NCBI RefSeq assembly: GCF_029714285.1
Contig: NZ_CP121662.1
Coordinates: 3,813,501-3,877,500 of the forward strand
DNA from: Rhizobium sp. CB3090
GTDB taxonomy: Bacteria > Pseudomonadota > Alphaproteobacteria > Rhizobiales > Rhizobiaceae
Length of the DNA: 64,000 bases
Direction: 5' to 3'
Shown here: positions 55,235 through 64,000 of the stretch, piece after piece
Numbering within the stretch: position 1 is the stretch's first letter
Layout: each line of letters starts with the position of its first letter
Program-made: the position numbers and the translations under genes
The notes under the pieces: model-generated
What the model was told of the DNA's origin: nothing
Seen by the model: the letters and a program-made list of their open reading frames with translations, nothing else
Databases searched by the model: none

Positions 55235-55336
55235 AGAGCGGTTCAGCGTTTCACAGAATCGCTTCTCCGCTCTATCCCTTTGTTTTGACGCGTTCCGGAC
55301 GGAAAACCGCTGCGCACTTTTCCTGGAACTGCTTTA
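55235..55336. repeat. Rhizobial intergenic palindromic repeat, copy C (inverted)
   Basis: In the opposite orientation to copies A and B: the core AAAACCGCTGCGCACTTTT (55304 on) and the second palindrome AGAGCGGTTCAGCG... with CGCTTCTCCGCTCT. It abuts the dnaN stop codon (55334-55336), as copy A does for the GtrA-like gene. Confidence 0.8.
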
Positions 55337-56452
55337 AACGCGCATCGGCATCAGGACATAGAGTGCGTCATCGCCGGCCGTGTCGCGGATCAGTGTCGGC
55401 GAGCCGGCATCGGCAAGCAGGAAGATCGCGGCATCGCCGGACAATTGCGCGGTAATGTCGAGCAGATATTTGGCGTTGAAGCCGATTTCCATCGCATCCA
55501 TGTCGTAGCCCACGGCAAGTTCTTCCGTGGCGCTTCCGGAGTCGGGATTGTTGACCGTCAACAATAGCTGGCCGTCCGACAGTGCCAGCTTCACGGCGCG
55601 ACCGCGCTCCGACGAAATGGTCGAGACGCGGTCGACGGCCTGGGCGAATGTCTGGCAATCGACCCGCATTTCCTTGTCGTTATTCGTCGGGATGACGCGC
55701 TGATAATCAGGGAAAGTGCCGTCGATCAGCTTCGAGGTCATGACGATCGAGCCGATTGTCAGGCGGATTTTCGCATCGGACACTTCGACGGTGACGATGA
55801 CATCGGGGCTGTCGACGAGCTTCTGCAACTCGCCGACCGTTTTGCGCGGAATGATAATGCCCGGCATGCCTTCCGAGCCAGAGGGAGCGTCGACATCGGC
55901 GCGGGCGAGCCGGTGTCCATCCGTGGCCACGGCTCTCAGCTTCAGGTCGCCCTTGCTTTCGATCGTGTGGAAGAAGATGCCGTTCAGATAATAGCGGGTC
56001 TCTTCGGTGGAAATCGCGAACTGCGTCCGGTCGATCAGCATCTTCAGGTCCGCCGCCTTCAGTTTGAAGGAATGGCTGAAGCTGCCGGCGGTCAGGTCCG
56101 GAAAGTCGGATTCCGGCAGGCATTGCAGCGAGAATTTCGAGCGGCCCGAAGCAACCGTCATCGAGCTGCCGTCGGGATTGGTGGCGAGAAGCACTTCTGA
56201 ACCGTCCGGCAGCTTGCGCACGATGTCGTAGAGCAGATGCGCCGGTACGGTGGTGGCGCCAGCCTTCTCGACATTGGCGGGTGTCGCCTCGGTGATTTCG
56301 AGGTCGAGGTCGGTCGCCTTCATGTCGAGGCTCGCGCCCTCCGCCTTGAGCAATACGTTGGACAGGATCGGGATCGTGTTGCGACGCTCGACCACGCGAT
56401 GCACGTGGTTCAGCGATTTCAGGAGGTTCGACCGCTCAATTGTAATACGCAT
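55334..56452 (-). CDS. dnaN: DNA polymerase III subunit beta (sliding clamp)
   Basis: A 372-residue sliding clamp with three similar domains: N-terminal ITIERSNLLKSLNHVHRVVE, middle AISTEETRYYLNGIFFHTIE, C-terminal DALYVLMPMRV with the usual MPMRV ending. It tethers DNA polymerase to DNA. Unlike many bacteria, dnaA does not adjoin it and no DnaA-box cluster is apparent, in line with rhizobia having dnaN apart from the origin. Confidence 0.98.
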   Translation of the reverse strand: MRITIERSNLLKSLNHVHRVVERRNTIPILSNVLLKAEGASLDMKATDLDLEITEATPANVEKAGATTVPAHLLYDIVRKLPDGSEVLLATNPDGSSMTVASGRSKFSLQCLPESDFPDLTAGSFSHSFKLKAADLKMLIDRTQFAISTEETRYYLNGIFFHTIESKGDLKLRAVATDGHRLARADVDAPSGSEGMPGIIIPRKTVGELQKLVDSPDVIVTVEVSDAKIRLTIGSIVMTSKLIDGTFPDYQRVIPTNNDKEMRVDCQTFAQAVDRVSTISSERGRAVKLALSDGQLLLTVNNPDSGSATEELAVGYDMDAMEIGFNAKYLLDITAQLSGDAAIFLLADAGSPTLIRDTAGDDALYVLMPMRV

Positions 56453-56698
56453 GATGCTACCGCTTTCGACCGTTACTCCCGGGCAGCCATAGGCGCCCGA
56501 AGGATGCTTTTTCGGACAAGGCCCGAGATTGGACGGGCAAAATGACAGAACTCAGCATGCGAATGCAAGAGGCATCGGGATATGCCGCACGTCATTTCGG
56601 TATTTGGCCGACAATGCTCACAGGATTTGCACCGCTCTTGCCGTCAGGCCATACCTCGCCCATAAAGGCGATGATTCCGAGGCGAATTCAGGGTCGGT

Positions 56699-57607
56699 AT
56701 GAGCGACGAACACACAAGCGGCGGAGCGCGCAGTTTCCGCCTGCACAATACCACGGTTCCAGCACGGCCGCTGGAGCCGGCGCTTTATCTCGTCGCGACG
56801 CCGATCGGCAATCTCGGCGATATCACGCTGCGCGCACTGGAAACGCTGGCAGGTGCCGATGTTCTCGCTTGTGAGGATACCCGCGTTACCCGCGTGCTGC
56901 TCGACCGCTACGGCATCCAGAACCGGCCCTTCGCCTACCATGAGCACAATGCCGACGAGGTAGGGGCGCGGCTGCTGCAGGCGCTGGAAGCCGGCCGTTC
57001 CGTGGCACTGGTCTCCGATGCCGGCACGCCGCTGGTCTCCGATCCTGGTTACCGGCTGGCGCTGCAGGCGATCGACGCGGGTTACCGTGTCGTGCCGATC
57101 CCGGGTGCGTCCGCGCCGCTTGCCGCGCTGGTCGGCTCCGGCCTGCCCAACGACGCCTTTTTCTTCGCCGGCTTTCTGCCCGCCAAGGACAAGGGCCGCC
57201 GCGACCGGCTGGCCGAGCTTGCTGTCATCCCCGCGACTCTGATCTTCTTTGAATCGCCCCATCGCATCGCCGCAACGCTCAGCGCAGCAGCCGATGTGCT
57301 TGGCGGCGAGCGCAAGGCTGCCGTTTGCCGCGAACTCACCAAGACCTTCGAGGAATTCCGTCGCGGCACGCTCACTGAACTCGCAATTTTCTATGAGGCT
57401 GTCGAGCATGTGAAAGGCGAGATCGTGCTGCTCGTCGGCCCGCCGGAAGAAACGATCGCCGCCGAAGCTGATGTTGAGGCCATTCTCAGCGATCTCGCGC
57501 GGAGCATGCCGACAGCGAAGGCGGCGGCAGAGGCTGCCCGGATCACCGGTCTGCCGCGCAAGGATCTCTACCAGCGCCTGCTCGATATGAAGGAGCGCCA
57601 TGGCTGA
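56699..57607 (+). CDS. rsmI: 16S rRNA (cytidine-1402-2'-O)-methyltransferase
   Basis: A 302-residue RsmI of the tetrapyrrole methylase fold. Signature pieces are YLVATPIGNLGDITLRALET, VLACEDTRVTRVLLDRYGIQ and VSDAGTPLVSDPGYRLALQA. It methylates C1402 of 16S rRNA. It overlaps yraN by 8 bp. Confidence 0.96.
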   Translation: MSDEHTSGGARSFRLHNTTVPARPLEPALYLVATPIGNLGDITLRALETLAGADVLACEDTRVTRVLLDRYGIQNRPFAYHEHNADEVGARLLQALEAGRSVALVSDAGTPLVSDPGYRLALQAIDAGYRVVPIPGASAPLAALVGSGLPNDAFFFAGFLPAKDKGRRDRLAELAVIPATLIFFESPHRIAATLSAAADVLGGERKAAVCRELTKTFEEFRRGTLTELAIFYEAVEHVKGEIVLLVGPPEETIAAEADVEAILSDLARSMPTAKAAAEAARITGLPRKDLYQRLLDMKERHG

Positions 57608-57968
57608 GACGGGCGAGAGGCTGAAGCGGCGGGAAGCGTGGCGACGCGGCCATGTCTCTGAATATGCCGCAGCGCTTTTTCTGTTCTTCAAGGGCTACCG
57701 CATTCTCGCCATCCGCCACCGCACCAAGCTCGGCGAAATCGATATCATCGCTCGCAAAGGTGATCTCGCAGTCTTCGTCGAGGTCAAAGCGAGGCGCGGC
57801 GAGCAGGAGGCGATCGATGCCGTCTCCTTTTCCGCCCAAGGGCGTATTCGTGCTGCCAGCGACCTTTGGCTTGCTCGCCAGAAGGACTATGGACGCCTGT
57901 CGCAACGCTATGACATCGTGGTGATCCTACCCGGCCGCTGGCCCCGGCATTTTCCGGATGCTTTTTGA
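57600..57968 (+). CDS. yraN: YraN family protein (UPF0102)
   Basis: A 122-residue YraN/UPF0102 protein with the nuclease-like core LGEIDIIARKGDLAVFVEVK (Glu-Asp...Glu-x-Lys of PD-(D/E)XK type) and preceding EYAAALFLFFKGYRILAIRH. Overlaps the rsmI stop, the usual pairing. Function unproven. Confidence 0.94.
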   Translation: MAETGERLKRREAWRRGHVSEYAAALFLFFKGYRILAIRHRTKLGEIDIIARKGDLAVFVEVKARRGEQEAIDAVSFSAQGRIRAASDLWLARQKDYGRLSQRYDIVVILPGRWPRHFPDAF

Positions 57969-58067
57969 GGCTGACCATCATGGCGCCGTCATAAAGCGCA
58001 ACTATTGCCAGACCACCGCGCTCACGTCGCTTCCGCGCATCGCGCCCTAATCATTTCGTCAGGTCTT

Positions 58068-59066
58068 ATGATGATCCGCAGCACCGTTTCCGCCTTCGCC
58101 GTTCCCTCGCAAGAGGAACGCAAAGGCTTCATTTCATTGGAAAAGACCCCTGACATTCATGCGGCAACGCTCGCCTCGCTTGCTTGCATGAACACCGTGC
58201 GCATCGGTGGCGCGACCGGCGAAGTCCAGCCGCTGAGCTTCCCCTTCACCGTGGCCGCATGGAATATGGAGCGCTGCCTTTTTCCCCTCGAATCCGCCAC
58301 CAAGTTGAAGGCGACCAAGGCGTCGCTCATCCTGCTCTCCGAGATGGACGAGGGCATGGCGCGGACCGGCCAAAGTGACCCGACCGCGATCGTCGCGGGC
58401 GAACTCGGCATGAACTATGCCTATGGCGTGGAATTCCTGGAACTCAGCCTCGGTTCGGAAATCGAGCGCTCCTTCTGCAAGGACGATTTCAACGAAAAGG
58501 GCTTTCACGGCAACGCCCTGATGGCGTCCGTCGCCTTGAAGGATGCCTTTCTCTTCCGGCTGCCGGGCGAGGCCAAGTGGTTCAACGACAGCAACGAACA
58601 GCCCCGCATCGGCGATCGCTGCGCTGTCGGCGCCATCGTCGAAACCGAGGCTGGTCCCTTCGTCGCCGTTTCGGTCCATCTCGAAAGTGTCGCAACTGCT
58701 GCCTATCGCGAGCGGCAGATGGCGGCGCTGATCGACGCTGTTGAAGGTTTTGCACCGGGTTTCCCCATCCTGATCGGCGGCGATCTCAATACCGGCAATC
58801 ACACAGGCGGGGATTTCTCGACCGATACCCTGTTCGCCATGGCCGAAGGCCGCGGCTTCGAATGCCATGGCGGCCCACTGGATCAGACCAGCACGCGCCC
58901 GAGCCTGATCACGCGCTTTCCCGATCGCACCATGAAGCTCGACTGGTTCCTGAGCCGCGGTTTGAAGATCAGCGAAAGCCATCTCGTTTCCTCCCTCAAT
59001 GAAGAGGGCAAGCCGCTTTCCGATCACGACATGATCGTTTGCACAATCGAAGGTTTTTCTACCTGA
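58068..59066 (+). CDS. Endonuclease/exonuclease/phosphatase family protein
   Basis: A 332-residue EEP-fold protein: VAAWNMERCLFPLESATKLK (Asn/Glu metal site), LILLSEMDEGMARTGQ, VSVHLESVATAAYRERQMAA (His), ILIGGDLNTGNHTGGDFSTD (Asp-x-Asn) and LSDHDMIVCTI (Asp-His). Unrelated in detail to the EEP protein at 16600. No signal peptide. Substrate unknown. It lies between yraN and gshB where rhizobia commonly have nothing. The ATG at 58068 follows a short AGG. Confidence 0.88.
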   Translation: MMIRSTVSAFAVPSQEERKGFISLEKTPDIHAATLASLACMNTVRIGGATGEVQPLSFPFTVAAWNMERCLFPLESATKLKATKASLILLSEMDEGMARTGQSDPTAIVAGELGMNYAYGVEFLELSLGSEIERSFCKDDFNEKGFHGNALMASVALKDAFLFRLPGEAKWFNDSNEQPRIGDRCAVGAIVETEAGPFVAVSVHLESVATAAYRERQMAALIDAVEGFAPGFPILIGGDLNTGNHTGGDFSTDTLFAMAEGRGFECHGGPLDQTSTRPSLITRFPDRTMKLDWFLSRGLKISESHLVSSLNEEGKPLSDHDMIVCTIEGFST

Positions 59067-59162
59067 TCGCTGCAATCGTTAAAATGCGCCGGATTTCATG
59101 AACCGCGTCGTTACCTCTTCCGTGCGATGGAGGCTGAGACGCGCATGGAATTGGGGGATTGC

Positions 59163-59666
59163 ATGGTCTTGAAATTGATGTTGGCGAGCATGGCGGCTTT
59201 TACCGCGCGTGCCGTCCCGGTCGTCGCCGCGCTGCCGCAGTCGAAAAGCTTCGTGGCCGGCGCCAGCAGCGAAATGGAAATGAAGCCTTCGCCGATCGAA
59301 CCGTCCTGGATTTTGGCGGGCGATCCGGTTGCCCGCATTGCGGAGCATTCGCGCGGGCACGACGATGCTGCGATGACCGCGCTATGGGATTGCACCGCGG
59401 GCGAGTTTCGCTGGTATTTCGGCTGGGACGAAACGGTGATGATCCTCGAAGGTGAGGTACATATCACGACGGAGGATGGCGTTGAACGCACGCTCAGCGC
59501 CGGCGATGTCGCCTATTTCGCCGGCGGAACCTGGGCCACATGGCGCATCGACCGCTATCTGCGCAAGGTCGCCTTCTGCCGCAAGCCGTTCCCGAAGCCT
59601 TTGACCATGGCCTATCGCCTGCGCAACTTCGTCCGGCAGGGCGGTGCACAGGGCCTTGCCGCCTGA
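59163..59666 (+). CDS. Cupin-domain protein (DUF861-like)
   Basis: A 167-residue protein with a single cupin barrel: LWDCTAGEFRWYFGWDETVM, ILEGEVHITTEDGVERTLSA and GDVAYFAGGTWATWRI. This is the cupin_3/(S)-ureidoglycine-aminohydrolase-like type. Metal-ligand His residues appear to be missing (WYFGWDE in place of HxH). The GTG-free ATG at 59163 has GGGGGA upstream; ATGs at 59127 and 59145 are also in frame. Function unknown. Confidence 0.85.
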   Translation: MVLKLMLASMAAFTARAVPVVAALPQSKSFVAGASSEMEMKPSPIEPSWILAGDPVARIAEHSRGHDDAAMTALWDCTAGEFRWYFGWDETVMILEGEVHITTEDGVERTLSAGDVAYFAGGTWATWRIDRYLRKVAFCRKPFPKPLTMAYRLRNFVRQGGAQGLAA

Positions 59667-59758
59667 CGCGGCCGGCCCTGACGGAAGCCCTTGAATAGCC
59701 GTTGCGTTTGGATGCGGGCCGACCTACATCTGTCCGCAAATTCGAGCGAGGGCTGACT

Positions 59759-60706
59759 ATGGCTGGTATCAAGAATGTTGCGGTCCAGATGGACCACGTC
59801 AAGAGCATCAACATCGCAGGCGATTCCACCTTCGCCATGAGCCTGGAGGCCCAGAACCGCGGCTATAAGCTCTTCCACTACACGCCCGAGCGTCTCAGCA
59901 TGCTCGACGGCAAGATCTATGCTACGGTCGAGCCGATGATCGTGCGCGACGTCAAGGGCGATCACTTCGAGCTTGGTGAGCCGGAGCGCGTCGATCTTTC
60001 GACCATGGATGTGGTGCTGCTGCGCCAGGATCCGCCCTTCGACATGGCCTATATCACCTCGACGCATCTGCTCGAGCGCATTCATCCGAAGACACTCGTC
60101 GTCAATGATCCGGCCTGGGTCCGCAATTCGCCGGAAAAGATCTTCGTCACCGAATTCGCCGACCTGATGCCGAGGACGCTGATCACCCGCGATCCAGCCG
60201 AAATCCGCCGCTTCCGCGACGAGATGGGCGATATCATCCTGAAACCGCTCTATGGCAACGGCGGCGCGGGCGTGTTCCATTCGACGCGCGACGACCGTAA
60301 CCTGTCTTCGCTGCTCGAAATGTTCGGCCAGATGTTCCGCGAGCCTTTCATCGCGCAGCAATACCTGCCTGACGTGCGCAAGGGCGACAAGCGCATCATC
60401 CTCGTCGACGGTGAGGCTGTCGGCGCGATCAACCGCGTGCCGGCCGAGCATGATGCCCGCTCCAACATGCATGTCGGCGGCCGTGCCGAGGCGACGGAGC
60501 TGACGCCGCGCGAACAGGAAATCTGCAAGCGCATCGGCCCGGCGCTGAAGGCGCGCGGCTTCCTGCTCGTTGGCATTGACGTCATCGGCGACTACATGAC
60601 CGAGATCAACGTCACCTCGCCCACGGGCCTGCGCGAAGTCAGACGCTTCGGCGGTGCCGACATTGCCAGCCTGTTGTGGGATGCGATCGAGGCGAAGCGC
60701 GCTTGA
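59759..60706 (+). CDS. gshB: Glutathione synthetase
   Basis: A 315-residue GshB joining gamma-glutamylcysteine and glycine. ATP-grasp features are [40 protein letters not shown] and [20 protein letters not shown]. The N terminus ([20 protein letters not shown]) is standard. ATG at 59759. Confidence 0.97.
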   Translation: MAGIKNVAVQMDHVKSINIAGDSTFAMSLEAQNRGYKLFHYTPERLSMLDGKIYATVEPMIVRDVKGDHFELGEPERVDLSTMDVVLLRQDPPFDMAYITSTHLLERIHPKTLVVNDPAWVRNSPEKIFVTEFADLMPRTLITRDPAEIRRFRDEMGDIILKPLYGNGGAGVFHSTRDDRNLSSLLEMFGQMFREPFIAQQYLPDVRKGDKRIILVDGEAVGAINRVPAEHDARSNMHVGGRAEATELTPREQEICKRIGPALKARGFLLVGIDVIGDYMTEINVTSPTGLREVRRFGGADIASLLWDAIEAKRA

Positions 60707-60760
60707 GGAGCGCCTGTCCTGTAGGATCACGGCGCCACCTCTCGCCTTGCCGCAGGTAAG

Positions 60761-61162
60761 CTATATCGCAATGCCCATCCGGCTGCAGGTCAGGATCACT
60801 GCTGACTGCCCGATGGAACTGTCATCCGAGATGACGGTTGGCACGAAGCCGAAAAGCGGCTTCACGTCGACCATCATCCCGACATAGGGGCGCTTGTACA
60901 TAACGCCGCCATAGCCGCCCATGGCGCTAATGGTGCCGCAGACGCTGACGTAGCCTTTGCTATCCTTGGAAGCCGCCATCGGCCCGAAGATCAGCACGCC
61001 CTGATAGGGAAGCTGCTCGCGCAAACCCTTTTCCACCGTAGCAATTTCCTTGACGCTCAATGGATAAGGAACGCCTTTTTCCAGATTATCCCCGCCATCG
61101 ATAGACTGGCAGCCGGCCAGAACCGCACCCAGCAGAAGGGAAAGCGATACTACAAGTCTCAT
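60761..61162 (-). CDS. Putative lipoprotein, hypothetical
   Basis: A 133-residue protein with a lipoprotein signal (RLVVSLSLLLGAVLAGCQSI, lipobox LAGC). The mature part has alternating hydrophobic stretches (GVLIFGPMAASKDSKGYVSV, GYGGVMYKRPYVGMMVDVKP) and a Cys pair. No family recognised. It is convergent with gshB and divergent from the ComM-like gene. Confidence 0.75.
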   Translation of the reverse strand: MRLVVSLSLLLGAVLAGCQSIDGGDNLEKGVPYPLSVKEIATVEKGLREQLPYQGVLIFGPMAASKDSKGYVSVCGTISAMGGYGGVMYKRPYVGMMVDVKPLFGFVPTVISDDSSIGQSAVILTCSRMGIAI

Positions 61163-61295
61163 ATTTGCTACCGATTGTAGAAATCGTCCCTTCGTTCCTT
61201 TATTGTTCTTGTTTCATTCCATAATTTCTGCCACTATGCAACCCATAGTCTGTTATGAAAAATTGATAACGGTAAACGGGTTAAAAGAGGGCGGG

Positions 61296-62828
61296 ATGGT
61301 AGCGCGCGTCAGCACGGTTGCGTTTCAGGGTATCGAGGGCGTTCCCGTCGAAGTGCAGGTGATGATCTCACCGGGCAAAGTGATGATGCATATTGTCGGG
61401 CTGCCGGATAAGGCGGTGGCCGAAAGCCGCGAAAGGGTGCAGGCAGCCCTTCACGCCTCCGGCCTGTCGCTGCCGCCGAAGAAGGTCACCGTCAATCTCG
61501 CGCCGGCGGACCTGCCCAAGGAAGGCAGCCATTTCGATCTTGCGATCGCGCTCGGATTGATGGCGGCGCTGGGCGCCATTCCGGCGGATGCGCTATCGGC
61601 CTATACCGTCATCGGCGAGCTCAATCTCGATGGCACGATCGCGCCTGTCGCCGGCGCTCTGCCGGCTGCGATCGCCGCCAACGCAATCGGCAAGGGGCTG
61701 ATCTGCCCGGCCGAAAGCGGTCCGGAGGCCGCATGGGCCGGCCCGGACATCGATATTCTCGCACCGCGCAGCCTGATTGCGCTCGCCAATCATTTCCGCG
61801 GCACCCAGGTCCTGTCGCGCCCCGAACCGGCGATCCGCGCCAATGCCGCCAACTTCCCCGATCTTGCCGATATCAAGGGGCAGGAGAGCGCCAAGCGGGC
61901 GCTGGAGGTGGCGGCGGCTGGCAACCATAATCTGCTCTTGGTCGGTCCGCCCGGTTCCGGCAAGTCGATGCTGGCGTCGCGCCTGCCATCCATTCTGCCG
62001 CCATTGTCGACGGCGGAGCTGCTGGAAGTGTCGATGATCCATTCCGTCGCCGGCCAGCTCTCGGGCGGAAAGCTTTCCAATCGCCGGCCCTATCGCACGC
62101 CGCATCATTCAGCCACCATGGCGGCGCTGGTCGGCGGCGGTTTGCGTGCCCGCCCCGGCGAGGTATCGCTGGCGCATCATGGCGTTCTGTTTCTCGATGA
62201 ATTGCCCGAGTTTTCGCCGCAGGCGCTGGATGCGTTACGCCAACCGCTGGAGTCGGGCGAATGCGTCATCGCCCGGGCCAATCATCGCGTTTCCTATCCC
62301 GCCAGCATTCAGCTTGTCGCAGCGATGAATCCTTGCCGTTGCGGCATGGCCGGCGAGCCGGGTCACACTTGCGCCCGCGGCCCGCGTTGCGTAGCTGATT
62401 ATCAGGGCCGCATATCCGGACCGCTGTTGGATCGTATCGATATCCGCCTTGACGTGCCCGCCGTCTCCGCAGCCGATCTCATCCGCCCGACGACGGCCGA
62501 AAAGAGCGCCGATGTCGCGCTCCGCGTCGCCCGTGCCCGCGAAAGACAGCGCGAGCGTTTCGAGGCAGCCGGCGTGAAGGGCATCTCCACCAACGCCCGT
62601 TGCTCGACATCGATGATCGAGGCTATCGCCGAGCCGGATACTGCCGGCCTGCAATTGCTGCGCGACGCAGCGGAAAAGATGAAATTTTCTGCCCGCGGCT
62701 ATCATCGCGTGCTGAAAGTGGCCCGCACGCTCGCCGATCTGGACGACAAGCAAATGGTCGGGCGTATCCATCTCGCAGAAGCCATTTCCTACCGCATTGC
62801 CGGCGAACGGCTGACCGCGGTAGTGTGA
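61296..62828 (+). CDS. YifB/ComM-family Mg-chelatase-like AAA+ ATPase
   Basis: A 510-residue protein with an N-terminal Lon-like fold (VPVEVQVMISPGKVMMHIVG), Walker A LLVGPPGSGKSMLASRLPSI, Walker B region VLFLDELPEFSPQALDALRQ, and the Mg-chelatase-type C terminus (MNPCRCGMAGEPGHTC with a Cys cluster). ComM acts as a branch-migration helicase in natural transformation of some bacteria; the role in rhizobia is unproven. The ATG at 61296 follows AGAGGG; the upstream extension is not family-like. Confidence 0.92.
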   Translation: MVARVSTVAFQGIEGVPVEVQVMISPGKVMMHIVGLPDKAVAESRERVQAALHASGLSLPPKKVTVNLAPADLPKEGSHFDLAIALGLMAALGAIPADALSAYTVIGELNLDGTIAPVAGALPAAIAANAIGKGLICPAESGPEAAWAGPDIDILAPRSLIALANHFRGTQVLSRPEPAIRANAANFPDLADIKGQESAKRALEVAAAGNHNLLLVGPPGSGKSMLASRLPSILPPLSTAELLEVSMIHSVAGQLSGGKLSNRRPYRTPHHSATMAALVGGGLRARPGEVSLAHHGVLFLDELPEFSPQALDALRQPLESGECVIARANHRVSYPASIQLVAAMNPCRCGMAGEPGHTCARGPRCVADYQGRISGPLLDRIDIRLDVPAVSAADLIRPTTAEKSADVALRVARARERQRERFEAAGVKGISTNARCSTSMIEAIAEPDTAGLQLLRDAAEKMKFSARGYHRVLKVARTLADLDDKQMVGRIHLAEAISYRIAGERLTAVV

Positions 62829-62850
62829 GCGCAAGCGGCTCAGATGACAA

Positions 62851-62868
62851 AGGGCGCCGCAGCGCCCT
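62851..62868. terminator. Short hairpin between convergent yifB-like and cysK genes
   Basis: AGGGCGC pairs with GCGCCCT around CGCA. T-runs are weak, so it is a bidirectional terminator candidate. Confidence 0.5.
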
Positions 62869-62898
62869 CTGAATGTTTGACGATTGAAGTAGTCTGTC

Positions 62899-63867
62899 TC
62901 AGCCGCCGAGACCTTCGAACAGCGCCGTCGAGAGATAGCGCTCGGCAAAGGAGGGGATGATGATGACGATATTCTTGCCTTCGTTTTCCGGCCGTTGACC
63001 GATCTTGATCGCAGCCGCCAGTGCTGCACCGGAGGAGATGCCGACCGGCACGCCTTCGAGCTTGGCGACGAGACGTGCCTGCTGGAAAGCCTCGTCATTG
63101 GTGACCGTGACGATCTCGTCATAGATGTGGGTGTCGAGAATCTTCGGAGCGAAGCCGGCGCCGAGACCTTGGATCTTGTGAGGGCCGGGATTGCCGCCGG
63201 AGAGAATCGCCGAGTCTGCTGGCTCGACGGCGACGACCTTGATATTCGAATTGCGGGCTTTCAGCACTTGGCCGACACCGGTGATCGTGCCGCCGGTACC
63301 AATGCCCGACACGAGGATATCGACCTTGCCGTCCGTATCGTTCCAGATTTCCTCTGCCGTCGTTTTGCGATGGATTTCCGGATTGGCCGGGTTTTCAAAT
63401 TGCTGGGGGATGATGGCCTCCGGCAGCGTCGAGGCCAGTTCCTCCGCCTTGGCGATCGCGCCCTTCATACCCTTCGGACCTTCGGTCAGCACCAGCTCGG
63501 CGCCGAGCAGCAGCAGCATCTTGCGGCGCTCCATCGACATCGTTTCCGGCATTGTGAGGATCAGCCGGTAGCCCTTGGCGGCGGCGGCAAAAGCGAGCGC
63601 GATGCCGGTATTGCCGGAGGTCGGTTCGATCAGCACGCTCCTGCCGGGTGTGATCTTGCCCTGCGCTTCCAGGCTCTCGATCATGGCGACGCCGATACGG
63701 TCCTTGACGGAAGCGATCGGGTTGAAGAACTCGAGCTTCGCCAGCAGGTTGGCCTTGACGCCCTTCTCCTTGGCCAGCTTGTCGAGACGCACGATGGGCG
63801 TGTCACCAATGGTATCGGTGATAGAATCATACACGCGGCCGCGGCCTGGTTTACGGGTGTCGGACAT
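62899..63867 (-). CDS. cysK: Cysteine synthase A (O-acetylserine sulfhydrylase)
   Basis: A 322-residue PLP enzyme forming cysteine from O-acetylserine and sulfide. The PLP Lys is in [20 protein letters not shown]; the substrate loop is [20 protein letters not shown]; the phosphate loop is [20 protein letters not shown]. The ATG at 63867 has GAGGGGGAG upstream. The 133 bp from there to the window edge holds its promoter region. Confidence 0.97.
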   Translation of the reverse strand: MSDTRKPGRGRVYDSITDTIGDTPIVRLDKLAKEKGVKANLLAKLEFFNPIASVKDRIGVAMIESLEAQGKITPGRSVLIEPTSGNTGIALAFAAAAKGYRLILTMPETMSMERRKMLLLLGAELVLTEGPKGMKGAIAKAEELASTLPEAIIPQQFENPANPEIHRKTTAEEIWNDTDGKVDILVSGIGTGGTITGVGQVLKARNSNIKVVAVEPADSAILSGGNPGPHKIQGLGAGFAPKILDTHIYDEIVTVTNDEAFQQARLVAKLEGVPVGISSGAALAAAIKIGQRPENEGKNIVIIIPSFAERYLSTALFEGLGG

Positions 63868-64000
63868 GGGTAGCTCCCCCTCTATTGAAATCGCGGAGAC
63901 ACAATAGGATCAAACGCTGCCGGAAACCAGAATGGGATCACTCTGCCGACCCTGTGCTGCGGGAAAAGAATCTCCCACAGCGTTTTGTCGAGAAAGGTTT

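Noticed and set aside
55337..56560. Replication origin at dnaN
   Set aside because: No DnaA-box cluster or dnaA gene is present; dnaN lies apart from the origin in rhizobia.
56542..56698. ORF before rsmI
   Set aside because: The peptide has no ribosome site or family character and ends inside rsmI in another frame.

Overview
The window reads as chromosomal DNA of an alphaproteobacterium of the Rhizobium/Agrobacterium clade. The reasons are high GC content, rhizobial intergenic palindromic repeats in at least five places, rhizobial gene neighbours (rsmI-yraN-gshB, a PmtA-like phospholipid N-methyltransferase, many LysR regulators), and candidate sites typical of the group: an Irr/ICE-like site and a GTTC-N7-GTTC LexA box. 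The species cannot be named from sequence alone. I see no rRNA, tRNA, prophage, insertion sequence or CRISPR array.

Layout. 1-9.6 kb: the 5' part of a secreted alpha-2-macroglobulin-like protein, two aldo/keto reductases, a LysR regulator, a DUF892 ferritin-like protein, a GNAT acetyltransferase, a translationally coupled isochorismatase-fold hydrolase/AraC regulator pair, and a Gfo/Idh/MocA oxidoreductase. 9.7-14 kb: a surface-glycosylation-like set (GtrA, a GT2 glycosyltransferase and a divergent polytopic GT-C-like enzyme), then an orphan RES-domain protein. 14-25 kb: xseA, a flavodoxin-fold quinone reductase, an EEP-family hydrolase, an M29 aminopeptidase, a YbaK deacylase, an ArsC-like protein, a deacylase, a quinone oxidoreductase with a divergent LysR regulator, and a SulP transporter. 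25-33.5 kb is accessory: a 2H phosphoesterase behind a possible SOS box, a Gly-rich lipoprotein, an O6-alkylguanine methyltransferase, a VOC protein, a methyltransferase/membrane-protein pair with a LysR regulator, and an ECF42-type sigma factor with two divergent DGPF (YciI-like) genes.

33.5-35.7 kb holds decaying genes: a methyltransferase frameshifted in a 7-bp tandem repeat, a thioredoxin-reductase-like gene with several frameshifts, and a TetR fragment. 35.8-39.8 kb: guaA, mtnN, a thioesterase and a DUF2252 protein. 40-45.1 kb: a four-gene periplasmic iron-type operon (imelysin, di-haem oxidoreductase, second imelysin, DUF1513) preceded by an Irr-like palindrome. 45.3-56.5 kb: rsmB, an RlpA-like protein, GST-queG-epimerase, uppP, and a run containing pmtA, a phosphatase, pyrF, a DUF1330 gene and an NDUFA9-like gene, then dnaN. 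56.7-63.9 kb: rsmI-yraN, an EEP hydrolase and a cupin gene lying before gshB, a lipoprotein, a ComM/YifB ATPase and cysK.

The most interesting points are the pair of matched TGTC-N19-CGTC promoter-like sites flanking the two DGPF genes, the 7-bp slippage-type frameshift, the possible three-component glycosylation set, the candidate SOS box before a 2H phosphoesterase, and the Irr-like control of the imelysin operon. No wholly new defence or mobile system is evident.
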